From positions 1 to 42,052 of the forward strand of contig DKPV01000057.1 in assembly GCA_002471375.1 (NCBI GenBank): a stretch of 42,052 nucleotides of DNA, in the 5' to 3' direction. The notes under the pieces were generated by a model, which was not told where the DNA came from, made no database searches, and worked only from the letters and a program-made list of their open reading frames with translations. Source of the stretch: Flavobacteriales bacterium UBA7325. GTDB lineage: Bacteria; Bacteroidota; Bacteroidia; Flavobacteriales_D; Crocinitomicaceae. Positions within the stretch are counted from its first letter, which is position 1, and every line of letters begins with the position of its first letter. Position numbers and translations under genes: made by a program. Of this stretch, positions 9,416 to 16,955 are shown in pieces.

Positions 9416-9576
9416 TTAATAGTACTTTCTAACAAAGATAGCGTGAACCAATCCGATACGGTTTATGCATATCTTACGCTTGTGTTATCCTTCCTGATTC
9501 AATGTTACGTTTAGGTTTCCGAATCGCCGAAAATTCTTGTGATGGGGGGCTCATTTTATAAGCGGTATTACCAAGC

Positions 9577-9593
9577 CTTAATATATCCTTAAT
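9577..9593 (+). promoter_or_regulatory. Candidate Pho box: CTTAAT-N5-CTTAAT
   Basis: CTTAAT occurs at 9577-9582 and again at 9588-9593, an exact 11-bp direct repeat, with flanks also partly repeated (CCTTAATATAT / CCTTAATACAT). PhoB and PhoP of other phyla bind tandem repeats with 11-bp period, and the Bacillus PhoP motif TTAACA is similar. The same 6-mer pair recurs at 19495-19511 upstream of the phosphate transport genes. A weak -10-like GATATTTG lies at 9648-9655. Confidence 0.5.
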
Positions 9594-9686
9594 ACATAAA
9601 TCACGAAACAATAATTGTGAGTGAAAATCCTAGTAATGTATCAGCGGGATATTTGTACTAGATATAAAACGAAAGAAAAACACAAG

Positions 9687-11003
9687 ATGAAAACAAGTAA
9701 GTTTAATTTAGGATTGATAGGATTAGTTGCAGTTGTTGGGATAGGAATGTCCTCCTGTAGAAAAGGGTGCACAGATCCAACTGCACTTAATTATGATTCG
9801 AAAGCAAAGAAAGACGATAGTTCATGTATTATGGATACGACTTCCGTTCCTACTAATACAAACATCATTAAATCAGGTTCTATTTCTATTGATGAGACAT
9901 GGACGAGTGGGAACATATATGAATTGGCTGGAAAAGTAGTTGTACGTGATGGTGCCGTATTAACGATTGAACCGGGTACAATCATTAAAGGTCAAGAGGG
10001 AACAGGGACACAAGCAAGTGCCTTAGTTATTGCACAGGGAGCACAAATCAATGCCGTTGGAACACCAAGTCAACCAATCATCTTCACTTCAACACTTGAT
10101 AATATCATTGCTGGTCAGCTTTCAGGTACAAACTTGTCAGAAACCGACCAAGGTTTGTGGGGTGGAATCATTGTACTTGGAAATGCGCCGATCTCAGCTG
10201 CCGATGGTGATGCATTGTCTCAAATTGAGGGAATTCCAGTTTCGAGCACATACGGAGCTTTTGGTGGTTCAGACGCAACTGATAATTCTGGAATAATGTC
10301 ATACATTTCTATTCGTCATGGTGGCGCTTTAATTGGTGCTGGAAACGAAATCAATGGGTTAACTCTTGGTGGTGTCGGATCGGGAACAACAATTTCTTAT
10401 ATAGAAGTCGTTGCGAATCTCGATGATGGTGTTGAGTTTTTTGGAGGGACTGTTGATGCATCAAACATCTTAGTCGGATTCCAAGGCGATGATGGAATTG
10501 ATATTGACATGAATTATTCAGGAACAGTATCCAATTTCATTGTCATTAACGGCTTGAATTCTGATGAGGCTTTGGAGATTGATGGACCAGAAGGTTCTAC
10601 CTATACTTCAGGAATGTTCGCATTGGAAAATGGAACGGTTTACACTTTTGGCGGAGGTGAAGCTAGAGGAGATTTTAAATCTAAAGCTCAAGGTTCTGTT
10701 ACTAACGTTAAGATGGGGACAGCTAAGATTCGTGCTTCATATCAAAATGAGTGTGTTGACGCAAAAGCAGATGCATTTGTGCACTTAACACAAGTATCTC
10801 CAATACTAACATTTTCAGGATCTGAATTTTCTTCAGTAGTGGTTTATACAGCTTCACAGGATTCAGGGTTGAATTATTGTACGGTATTTCCAGCTGATCA
10901 GTCCGCAGCGGAAAACGCAATAACCAGCACAACGGCAAGCGGTTCAGACGAATCTGCTTTCGTCGGTTGGACTTGGTCTTCAGTTAATGAGAAATTGTAC
11001 TAA
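9687..11003 (+). CDS. Surface lipoprotein with Cys-rich motif and probable beta-helix
   Basis: The protein has 438 residues. The start is ATG 9687 (MKTSKFNLG), because the longer frame from 9621 adds a charged stretch before an otherwise perfect lipoprotein signal with lipobox MSSC (C24). Directly after it comes GCTDPTALNYDSKAKKDDSSC, shortened here to its Bacteroidota signature CTDPTALNYD...DDSSC. The remainder is rich in Gly, Thr, Ser and Asp with repeats such as AVLTIEPGTIIKGQ and QPIIFTSTLD, as in right-handed parallel beta-helices. The function is not known. It is followed 72 nt later by a TonB receptor gene and is probably its outer-membrane partner, analogous to other lipoprotein/TonB pairs. 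The CTTAAT repeat upstream suggests Pho control. Confidence 0.8.
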   Translation: MKTSKFNLGLIGLVAVVGIGMSSCRKGCTDPTALNYDSKAKKDDSSCIMDTTSVPTNTNIIKSGSISIDETWTSGNIYELAGKVVVRDGAVLTIEPGTIIKGQEGTGTQASALVIAQGAQINAVGTPSQPIIFTSTLDNIIAGQLSGTNLSETDQGLWGGIIVLGNAPISAADGDALSQIEGIPVSSTYGAFGGSDATDNSGIMSYISIRHGGALIGAGNEINGLTLGGVGSGTTISYIEVVANLDDGVEFFGGTVDASNILVGFQGDDGIDIDMNYSGTVSNFIVINGLNSDEALEIDGPEGSTYTSGMFALENGTVYTFGGGEARGDFKSKAQGSVTNVKMGTAKIRASYQNECVDAKADAFVHLTQVSPILTFSGSEFSSVVVYTASQDSGLNYCTVFPADQSAAENAITSTTASGSDESAFVGWTWSSVNEKLY

Positions 11004-11027
11004 GCTAAATCAATTGTTTTAAGTAAT

Positions 11028-11058
11028 AGGATGTCTAACAGCGATTGTTGGACATCCT
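11028..11058 (+). other. Strong hairpin between lipoprotein and TonB-receptor genes
   Basis: AGGATGTCTAACA (11028-11040) and TGTTGGACATCCT (11046-11058) form a 13-bp stem with one wobble around GCGAT. No T tract follows (GTATTAAG), so it is not a good terminator. It lies in the 72-nt gap before the receptor ATG and more likely protects the 3' end of the upstream message, or adjusts the ratio of the two proteins. Confidence 0.5.
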
Positions 11059-11075
11059 GTATTAAGTCCAAATAA

Positions 11076-14039
11076 ATGATGTTAAAACAACTTAGCACAC
11101 TTGTCTTTCTATTGGTAGCTAGCTATTCGTTGCACGCACAAGAAGAAGTGAGAGGGAGGTTAATTGATAAGGTAAATGGAGATCCAATATATGATGCCAT
11201 CATTAAAGTTGATGGTGTCGGGAAAGCGAGATCTGATTTTGAAGGTGAGTTTTCACTTAGGCTTAGAGCCGGGGACTATGTACTTTCATTTACGCATAGT
11301 CAAGAAGGATATATAGAGGAGAAAAGATCAATTTCAGTCGTTACTGGAAACGTACTCAATTTTACTGTTGAGATGGGAAAGACAAAATCTGTTCAAGATG
11401 TTGAAGGGATTGAAATTATTGTGATTAGAACAAGCGGAGCACCAAAGACTGAAGAAGGTGGTGATAAAGCAAGATTGGAGGAAAATGGCTCATCTGAGCA
11501 GCTTACTTCCGAAGCAATAAAACGTACTGGTGTGAGGAATGCAGCAAGTGCTGTTCAAACAACTCCAGGAGCTTCAGTTGAGGATGGCAAAAATGTTTAT
11601 ATCCGTGGGTTAGGTGATCGATATACCAAGACCATATTGAATGGAATGGAAATTCCTGGACTCGATCCAGATCGTAACTCTGTTCAATTGGATATTTTTC
11701 CAGCGATTCTGATCGACAATATTACCGTATACAAAACGGCAACACCTAATTTAGCTGCCGATTTCACAGGTGGATTGGTAAATATCACAACTAAAGATTT
11801 TCCAGCAAGGAAGACTATCTGCGCGAAGTTAGGCACTGGCTATAACACAAATGCAACCTTTAATCCAGATTTCATTTCTTATCAAGGTGCTAAACTTGAC
11901 TTCTTAGGGTTTGATGATGGTACTCGCGCATTAGGCGTGAATCCAAACATTAACATTCCAAACCCAATAGTTGGATCTAGTTTGACATCACAAGCCACTA
12001 AAAGTTTCGGAGATGTGATGGCTACCGAAAAGTCCATGAGCTTTCTCAATCAGAATTATTCATTTGGATATGGTAATCAAAAGACATTCAAGAAAAAGGA
12101 TAATCATGAAGCACTCAAGTACGGTTACAACGTTGTTCTCAACTATAGATCAGCGAATACATACTATGCCGATGTGCAGTACAACGAATATATCCGTGAT
12201 ACAGATGTAAACGAAACAGCCTTATTTCGTGACCGCACTTCGAGAGGAGAGCAGACGGATAAAGATGTTCTTTGGACGGGACTTATCAGTCAGTCAATAA
12301 AGAAGGGGAGAAACAAACTATCCCTTGTACTTTTCCATACTCAAAATGGGACAACATCAGCTGCAAACCTCATAGAAACAAACTACGATAGTAATCAGGC
12401 TGTACTAGCTAAGCAGGGACTCCAGTACACACAACGGTCGGTTTCTAACGTTAATTTAACGGGAATTCACTTTTTAGATTCGACGGCAGCTTGGAAGTTG
12501 ACATGGAAGCTGAGTCCAACGTATTCAAAGATTTCAGACCCAGATATACGTTCTACGGCACTGGAGATATCAGATGTGCCAGGTCCAAATGGAGAAGTTC
12601 AATACCTATGGGAAGAATCTGTTGGGGCTGAAGTTCGAAGAATCTTTCGTGGCTTGAATGAATATAACGTGAGTGGTCGATTTGATATTGACTATAAATT
12701 TAATCAGTGGGATTCACTTGAAAGTGTTCTATCTATTGGTGGCTTGACGACCTATAAGAACAGATCGTTTGATGTTTCTGAATATGTGTTCCGTCTTTAC
12801 AATTCTTCCAATGTTGTTCCAAATGACCCCAACTGGTTCTTCGAAGAGCAAAACATTTGGACATCAGAGAATAACCAAGGAACGTACGCAACAGGTCAGC
12901 AAGAGAAAGCAAATATTTATCAAGCAAACCAGATGATTAATTCTGGTTACGTAATGAATGAGCTTCCTTTGACAAAGAGTTTGAGTGCGACTTATGGTGC
13001 TCGCGTTGAACGCAATGTGAACCGGTATACTGGACAATCATCGAATGCTGAGTTCGACACGACTGAAGCACGCTACAATAACACGGTTGTCTTAGAAAAG
13101 ACAAACCTTCTTCCTTCCATTAACATGGTATATAAGATTCGAAAGGAAAAGGATAGCCCTCGTGCAGAACAAAACACGAATATTAGAGCTGCTTATACGC
13201 AAACTATAGCGCGGCCATCTTTTAGGGAGATATCAATTTCTCAAATTTTTGACCCGATTCAAGGAAGACGTTATCTCGGAAACATTAATTTGAAACAGAC
13301 GCTCGTCCATAATTTGGATTTAAGATGGGAAAGATTTTTTGGAAGAACGGAATTAGTTTCAGCAAGTGCTTTCTATAAGAAATTCATTAATCCGATAGAG
13401 GTAGTAGCAAATGTAGCTGCTCCTAATGAGTTTCTTCCTGTGAATGCAGGGGAGGCCGATATTTACGGGGCAGAAGTTGAATTTAGAAAAGCGATAGGCT
13501 TTAACAAGAAGAGTCAGCAGCATATGCGCTTCGTCCTAGGGGCAAACTTTACGTATGTTCAATCGAGAATTGACATGAATAAGGTCGAGACCTCAGTTGG
13601 AGGGGTGACTATGACGGAAAAAGAAGTCCGAGAGGCGAATGCTCGGACAGGTGAGGTGATAGGTGATTACCGTTCAATGTACGGTCAATCTCCATGTATC
13701 ATTAATGCGTTCTTAAATTTCAGTAATGATTCATTGAATTTAATTTGCAATGTGTCTTATAATATGCAAGGGAAAAAACTCGCAGTTATCGGAGTCGGAT
13801 CAATGCCTGATGTTTATGAGCAGGCATTTCACAACCTCAGCTTCAAGATATCGAAAGGTTTTGGTAAAATTCATGAAGGTGAACGGGCTCCTAGGTGGAC
13901 TGCAGGTCTGAAAGGAAACAACTTGTTGAACTTTGCGAGACGTCGTTATTATGAGGCATATGGTGCAGAATCACAAGTGTTTGATTACCTACACCGAGGT
14001 GTTACAATATCGGGATCGATATCATTCGTGATTCAATAA
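11076..14039 (+). CDS. TonB-dependent outer-membrane receptor
   Basis: This 987-residue protein starts with a signal peptide (MMLKQLSTLVFLLVASYSLHA, cleavage before QEE). Residues 25-100 are a carboxypeptidase-regulatory-like domain (GRLIDKVNGDPIYDAIIKVDG), common in Bacteroidota receptors. The plug domain (about 125-250) contains NVYIRGLGDRYTKTILNGME and ADFTGGLVNITTKDFP. The rest is a beta-barrel, ending in the aromatic C-terminus SGSISFVIQ. Such receptors import a bound substrate with energy from TonB. The substrate is unknown. The upstream lipoprotein, the neighbouring PhoRB-like genes and the candidate Pho box suggest a phosphorus-containing compound, as inference. ATG 11076 and ATG 11079 are both possible starts. 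Confidence 0.92.
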   Translation: MMLKQLSTLVFLLVASYSLHAQEEVRGRLIDKVNGDPIYDAIIKVDGVGKARSDFEGEFSLRLRAGDYVLSFTHSQEGYIEEKRSISVVTGNVLNFTVEMGKTKSVQDVEGIEIIVIRTSGAPKTEEGGDKARLEENGSSEQLTSEAIKRTGVRNAASAVQTTPGASVEDGKNVYIRGLGDRYTKTILNGMEIPGLDPDRNSVQLDIFPAILIDNITVYKTATPNLAADFTGGLVNITTKDFPARKTICAKLGTGYNTNATFNPDFISYQGAKLDFLGFDDGTRALGVNPNINIPNPIVGSSLTSQATKSFGDVMATEKSMSFLNQNYSFGYGNQKTFKKKDNHEALKYGYNVVLNYRSANTYYADVQYNEYIRDTDVNETALFRDRTSRGEQTDKDVLWTGLISQSIKKGRNKLSLVLFHTQNGTTSAANLIETNYDSNQAVLAKQGLQYTQRSVSNVNLTGIHFLDSTAAWKLTWKLSPTYSKISDPDIRSTALEISDVPGPNGEVQYLWEESVGAEVRRIFRGLNEYNVSGRFDIDYKFNQWDSLESVLSIGGLTTYKNRSFDVSEYVFRLYNSSNVVPNDPNWFFEEQNIWTSENNQGTYATGQQEKANIYQANQMINSGYVMNELPLTKSLSATYGARVERNVNRYTGQSSNAEFDTTEARYNNTVVLEKTNLLPSINMVYKIRKEKDSPRAEQNTNIRAAYTQTIARPSFREISISQIFDPIQGRRYLGNINLKQTLVHNLDLRWERFFGRTELVSASAFYKKFINPIEVVANVAAPNEFLPVNAGEADIYGAEVEFRKAIGFNKKSQQHMRFVLGANFTYVQSRIDMNKVETSVGGVTMTEKEVREANARTGEVIGDYRSMYGQSPCIINAFLNFSNDSLNLICNVSYNMQGKKLAVIGVGSMPDVYEQAFHNLSFKISKGFGKIHEGERAPRWTAGLKGNNLLNFARRRYYEAYGAESQVFDYLHRGVTISGSISFVIQ

Positions 14040-14068
14040 GCGGAAAAGATAATTAATTGGAAGTAATT

Positions 14069-14101
14069 AAAAAGTTCGCCGCTAATGGCGGGCTTTTTTT
14101 T
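14069..14101 (+). terminator. Terminator of the TonB-receptor gene
   Basis: AAGTTCGCC and GGCGGGCTT pair with two G-T wobbles around GCTAAT, followed by eight T. A-rich sequence on the other side makes it usable from both strands. The broken DHFR-like gene on the minus strand reads into it at its 3' end. Confidence 0.8.
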
Positions 14102-14641
14102 CATTTCGTGTTCGCCTGTAGTGATTTTGGGCAATTTTACCATGAAACAAACGGTTTTCAGTACACTCAAACCAGAGATGTGAATCGATACATGAAAAAA
14201 GTGGAGAACCTCCTCCCAGTATTACTGGAATGGTGGTAATGATCATTGTGTCAATTAGGTCTTCTTTTAGAAAACCCTGTATAGTAGTGCCTCCATCAAT
14301 ATAAAGATGATGATGTTCCTTACTATGGATGTCAGCTAGAATATCAGTGAGTTCACCCTTTGCAAGGAAAGCCTTGACTGCATAGTCATTGGGTATTTCA
14401 TCTAAGGAATTACTTAATACGAAAACTGGCTTTGTGTAAGGCCAATCAATATCGAAACCACAAACTGTTTCAAAAGTTGTGCGTCCCATTACCAGCGCAT
14501 CTAATCCGTGCATAAATTCAGAATAACCCGTATCATCATTTGTCGGATTGGAATAGAATGAAGTCAGTCAATTCCTACATTTTTATCCGCAATTAGGCCG
14601 TCCTTACTTGCAGCGATAAAGACATTATTCGACTTATTCAT
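14082..14641 (-). pseudogene. Broken dihydrofolate reductase-like (RibD C-terminal family) gene
   Basis: The minus strand from ATG 14641 reads NKSNNVFIAASKDGLIADKN, a DHFR-family N-terminus, and then reaches a TGA (14564-14566) where the family has Trp (GID-W-L). A one-base deletion near 14545-14552 shifts the frame; the protein resumes as NPTNDDTGYSEFMHGLDALVMGRTTFETV and runs to 14082 through YIDGGTTIQGFL and PVILGGGSPLF. Restoring one base and one codon would give a complete YyaP/YwjB-type protein of about 185 residues. These proteins are usually of unknown physiological substrate. The gene follows the second PhoB-like regulator by 23 nt. Two independent lesions make a sequencing error less likely. 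Confidence 0.88.
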
Positions 14642-14664
14642 GTAGAATGTTATTACTCAGATAA

Positions 14665-15345
14665 TTAGGTGCTGTAGCTGAATTTGTATCCAACTCCTTT
14701 AACTGTTTTGATGTGATCATCACCAATTTTACCACGAAGCTTCCGCACGTGCACATCAATCGTTCGATCACCTACAACTACGTTACTTCCCCATACTGTT
14801 TCTAATATTACGTCGCGATCAAAAACCTTCCCTGGCTTTGATGCAAGAAGTGCGAGTAAGTTGAATTCTTTTCTGGGAAGGTGAATTTGTTCACCATTCT
14901 TTGTAACAACGAATTTTTCTCGATCTATGATCAAGCCATGTTCCTTATTATCAGATTTCGTATCGTTAGTCTGTTGATTGCGTCTAAGAATTGCCTTTAT
15001 ACGACTCACTAAAACCCTTGGCTTGACAGGTTTGGAGACATAATCATCCGCGCCCGCATCAAGTCCTGCAATTTGGCTATAATCTTCGCTGCGAGCGGTC
15101 AAGAAACAAATTAAAATATTCTTGGTTGATTCATCTGAACGAAGAATTTGGCAAACTTCAATCCCATCCATCTCAGGCATCATTACATCGAGGATAATTA
15201 TATCTGGCTGAGCCGCTTTGGCCTTCTCAATACCTGATTGACCATTTTCAGCGGTGAGAACGTCAAAGCCATCTTTTTTAAGATTGTACGTTAAGATATC
15301 TCGAATATCTGCTTCATCATCTATGATTAGAACTGATTTCATCAT
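14665..15345 (-). CDS. PhoB-like response regulator, second copy, no kinase partner
   Basis: This 226-residue OmpR/PhoB-type regulator has D9/D10, phospho-acceptor D53 (IIILDVMMPEMDG), the ARSEDYSQIAGLDAGADDY segment, and the winged helix with HLPRKEFNLLALLASKPGKVF and RTIDVHVRKLRGKIG. It closely resembles the regulator at 8732-9415 over its whole length, so the two are paralogs. No histidine kinase gene is adjacent; the next gene downstream is the broken DHFR-like gene. A -10-like TATCTTTA lies on the minus strand at 15379-15386, 34 nt from the start. It may share the PhoR-like kinase or be an orphan. Confidence 0.92.
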   Translation of the reverse strand: MMKSVLIIDDEADIRDILTYNLKKDGFDVLTAENGQSGIEKAKAAQPDIIILDVMMPEMDGIEVCQILRSDESTKNILICFLTARSEDYSQIAGLDAGADDYVSKPVKPRVLVSRIKAILRRNQQTNDTKSDNKEHGLIIDREKFVVTKNGEQIHLPRKEFNLLALLASKPGKVFDRDVILETVWGSNVVVGDRTIDVHVRKLRGKIGDDHIKTVKGVGYKFSYST

Positions 15346-15587
15346 ACAATTTTAAGATCATTTGTAATACACACATTATAAAGATAAGGGGATTATTGGA
15401 ATCTTAATTACAAAAAGAAGATCGTTTCATAGTTATTACTAAAACGGTTTACTACGGTTTGTACCCTAAAAATCCCCCGTTCCATTAGGTTTAGGATGGG
15501 GTTAGTCGAAAATTTGAATTTTCTACAAGGTTTGAAATAGTATTAGAGCTAAAAAAAAGGGTGTTTAGAAAAAACTTGAAATTGGCC

Positions 15588-15618
15588 TTTGTCATGTCAA
15601 ACCATCCATTACCTTTGT
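15588..15618 (+). promoter_or_regulatory. Consensus Bacteroidota promoter with no gene behind it
   Basis: TTTG at 15588-15591, 19 nt, then TACCTTTG at 15611-15618 match the phylum consensus TTTG-N19-TAnnTTTG at every defined position. No credible coding sequence follows; a terminator-like hairpin begins about 25 nt after the expected start of transcription. Confidence 0.6.
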
Positions 15619-15623
15619 TAAGT

Positions 15624-15690
15624 AGTAGTAGGTTAGGTTGATTAGTGTAATGAGAGCTCGGACTCCCGTCTTGGGCTCTCATTCTTTTAT
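15624..15690 (+). ncRNA. Candidate small RNA of about 65 nt
   Basis: Transcription from the consensus promoter would start near 15624. A perfect 9-bp stem follows (AATGAGAGC at 15650-15658, GCTCTCATT at 15675-15683) and then CTTTTAT, which would end the RNA near 15690. The first 25 nt are purine-rich and unpaired (GTAGTAGTAGG), as in small RNAs that pair with targets. The T run is short. No gene of the flanking minus-strand operons uses this hairpin, since the T-rich side lies on the plus strand. A 33-codon ORF starting inside the stem at 15651 is an unlikely alternative. Confidence 0.4.
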
Positions 15691-15747
15691 AATAGACTTC
15701 TTATCGAATATTTCGAGATTTCTAAATAATGGCTTTTCAAGCAATTT

Positions 15748-16896
15748 TTAGATTAAGTGCAACAAGTAGCCGAGTATCGCTCCCCCTAAAACTACCCACA
15801 TAACACTTACTTTTTTCATTCCAAATGTGACTGCAAAACTTACCGCAGCGATCACAATTGCGCGCCAATCAACGAGTGATTCTCGACCTATTTCGAAGAG
15901 AACAGAGACCATAATTGCAACGGCAGCTATGTTTACCGCATTAAGGAATTGGCTCAAGACTTTAGACTGTCTCATTTTTGGAATTAAAGGATTGAGCATC
16001 AGTACAAATAGAAATGATGGAAGGAATATTCCCGCACTGGCAGCAGCAGCTCCCCAAAAACCTCCAAGTTGATATCCTATAAACGTTGCTGTGGATAAAA
16101 CCGGACCCGGTGTAAACTGTCCAATTGCAATCGCATCGATTAATTCTTGACGACTCAACCATCCGGTAGTAACAAGCTCAGCATCCAGGTATGCGAATAA
16201 CACATATCCTGATCCGTAGAGAATAGCTCCAACTTTAAGAAAGCTTAAGAAAATTTTGAGTGTTGTCACATTCGCTCCAGCAACAATAGGTGCCTTCAAT
16301 AGAATTAATGGTAGAAAGCCCTTCTTCACCTTTTTATCTTCGCTGTCCGACTTAATTCCCGTTTTTATTTGATAATAGAGCATCCAAAGAATACCTGCTC
16401 CTAGCAATGCTAAGATTTCATTTACACCTAATATGGTCACGGCGACGACTAGAATACCTAAAATACCTAGTTCAACGCTTTTCAGCGCTTTCTTACCGAG
16501 CTTGTAAATGGCTCCTGCAATAATTGCAAGAACAGTTGGTTTTATTCCAGCGATAAACGGTTCAACTTCTGGCATGGTGCCGTACTCACCGTAGAGCCAT
16601 GCTAGGAATCCTGTAATAATAACAGCAGGAAAAATAAACGATATACCGGCGACAAAGAGACCGGCGGTACCTCCGCGCTCATGACCACAATGCATGGTCA
16701 TCTCAGTTGAGTTGGGTCCAGGAATAAGGTTGGTAGCTCCCATCAGATCTAAGAAGTGCTGACGATCCATCCACTTTCGCTTCGTGATAATCTCACTTTC
16801 CATCATTGCAATGTGAGCCGCTGGTCCACCAAAAGCGACTGCTCCCATTCGGAAGAACACGCTTGCTATTTCTCTTAAGTTCCCTTTTTTACTCAT
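15748..16896 (-). CDS. chrA: Chromate transporter ChrA (CHR family)
   Basis: This 382-residue membrane protein is a full-length, two-domain CHR-family transporter. Each half carries the family motif: FFRMGAVAFGGPAAHIAMM with LIPGPNSTEMTMHCGHERGG in the N-terminal half, and FLKVGAILYGSGYVLFAYL with QFTPGPVLSTATFIGYQLGG in the C-terminal half. Around ten to twelve hydrophobic segments are visible. CHR proteins expel chromate in proteobacteria, but the role of many members is untested. It lies 59 nt downstream of the Na/Pi transporter gene but after that gene's terminator, so it probably has its own promoter or depends on read-through. Confidence 0.9.
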   Translation of the reverse strand: MSKKGNLREIASVFFRMGAVAFGGPAAHIAMMESEIITKRKWMDRQHFLDLMGATNLIPGPNSTEMTMHCGHERGGTAGLFVAGISFIFPAVIITGFLAWLYGEYGTMPEVEPFIAGIKPTVLAIIAGAIYKLGKKALKSVELGILGILVVAVTILGVNEILALLGAGILWMLYYQIKTGIKSDSEDKKVKKGFLPLILLKAPIVAGANVTTLKIFLSFLKVGAILYGSGYVLFAYLDAELVTTGWLSRQELIDAIAIGQFTPGPVLSTATFIGYQLGGFWGAAAASAGIFLPSFLFVLMLNPLIPKMRQSKVLSQFLNAVNIAAVAIMVSVLFEIGRESLVDWRAIVIAAVSFAVTFGMKKVSVMWVVLGGAILGYLLHLI

Positions 16897-16912
16897 GAGG
16901 ATTAATTCTTAT

Positions 16913-16942
16913 TCAAAAAAAAGGAGCCGAAGCTCCTTTTCG
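16913..16942 (-). terminator. Terminator of the Na/Pi cotransporter gene
   Basis: On the minus strand AAAAGGAGC-TTCG-GCTCCTTTTTTTT is a short GC-rich stem capped by a UUCG tetraloop and followed by a T run. It sits between the Na/Pi gene stop and the chrA start. Confidence 0.88.
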
Positions 16943-16955
16943 TATTCAATTTACC

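Noticed and set aside
15410..15475. Repeats CGGTTTACTA / CGGTTTGTAC upstream of the second PhoB-like gene
   Set aside because: The period is 10 bp, the match is imperfect and the unit differs from CTTAAT, so I did not call it a Pho box.
15491..15682. 63-codon minus-strand ORF
   Set aside because: It starts inside the hairpin of the small-RNA candidate and its sequence is low in complexity with no family resemblance.
15651..15752. 33-codon plus-strand ORF starting in the hairpin
   Set aside because: It would start within a stable stem without ribosome binding site and overlaps the end of chrA.
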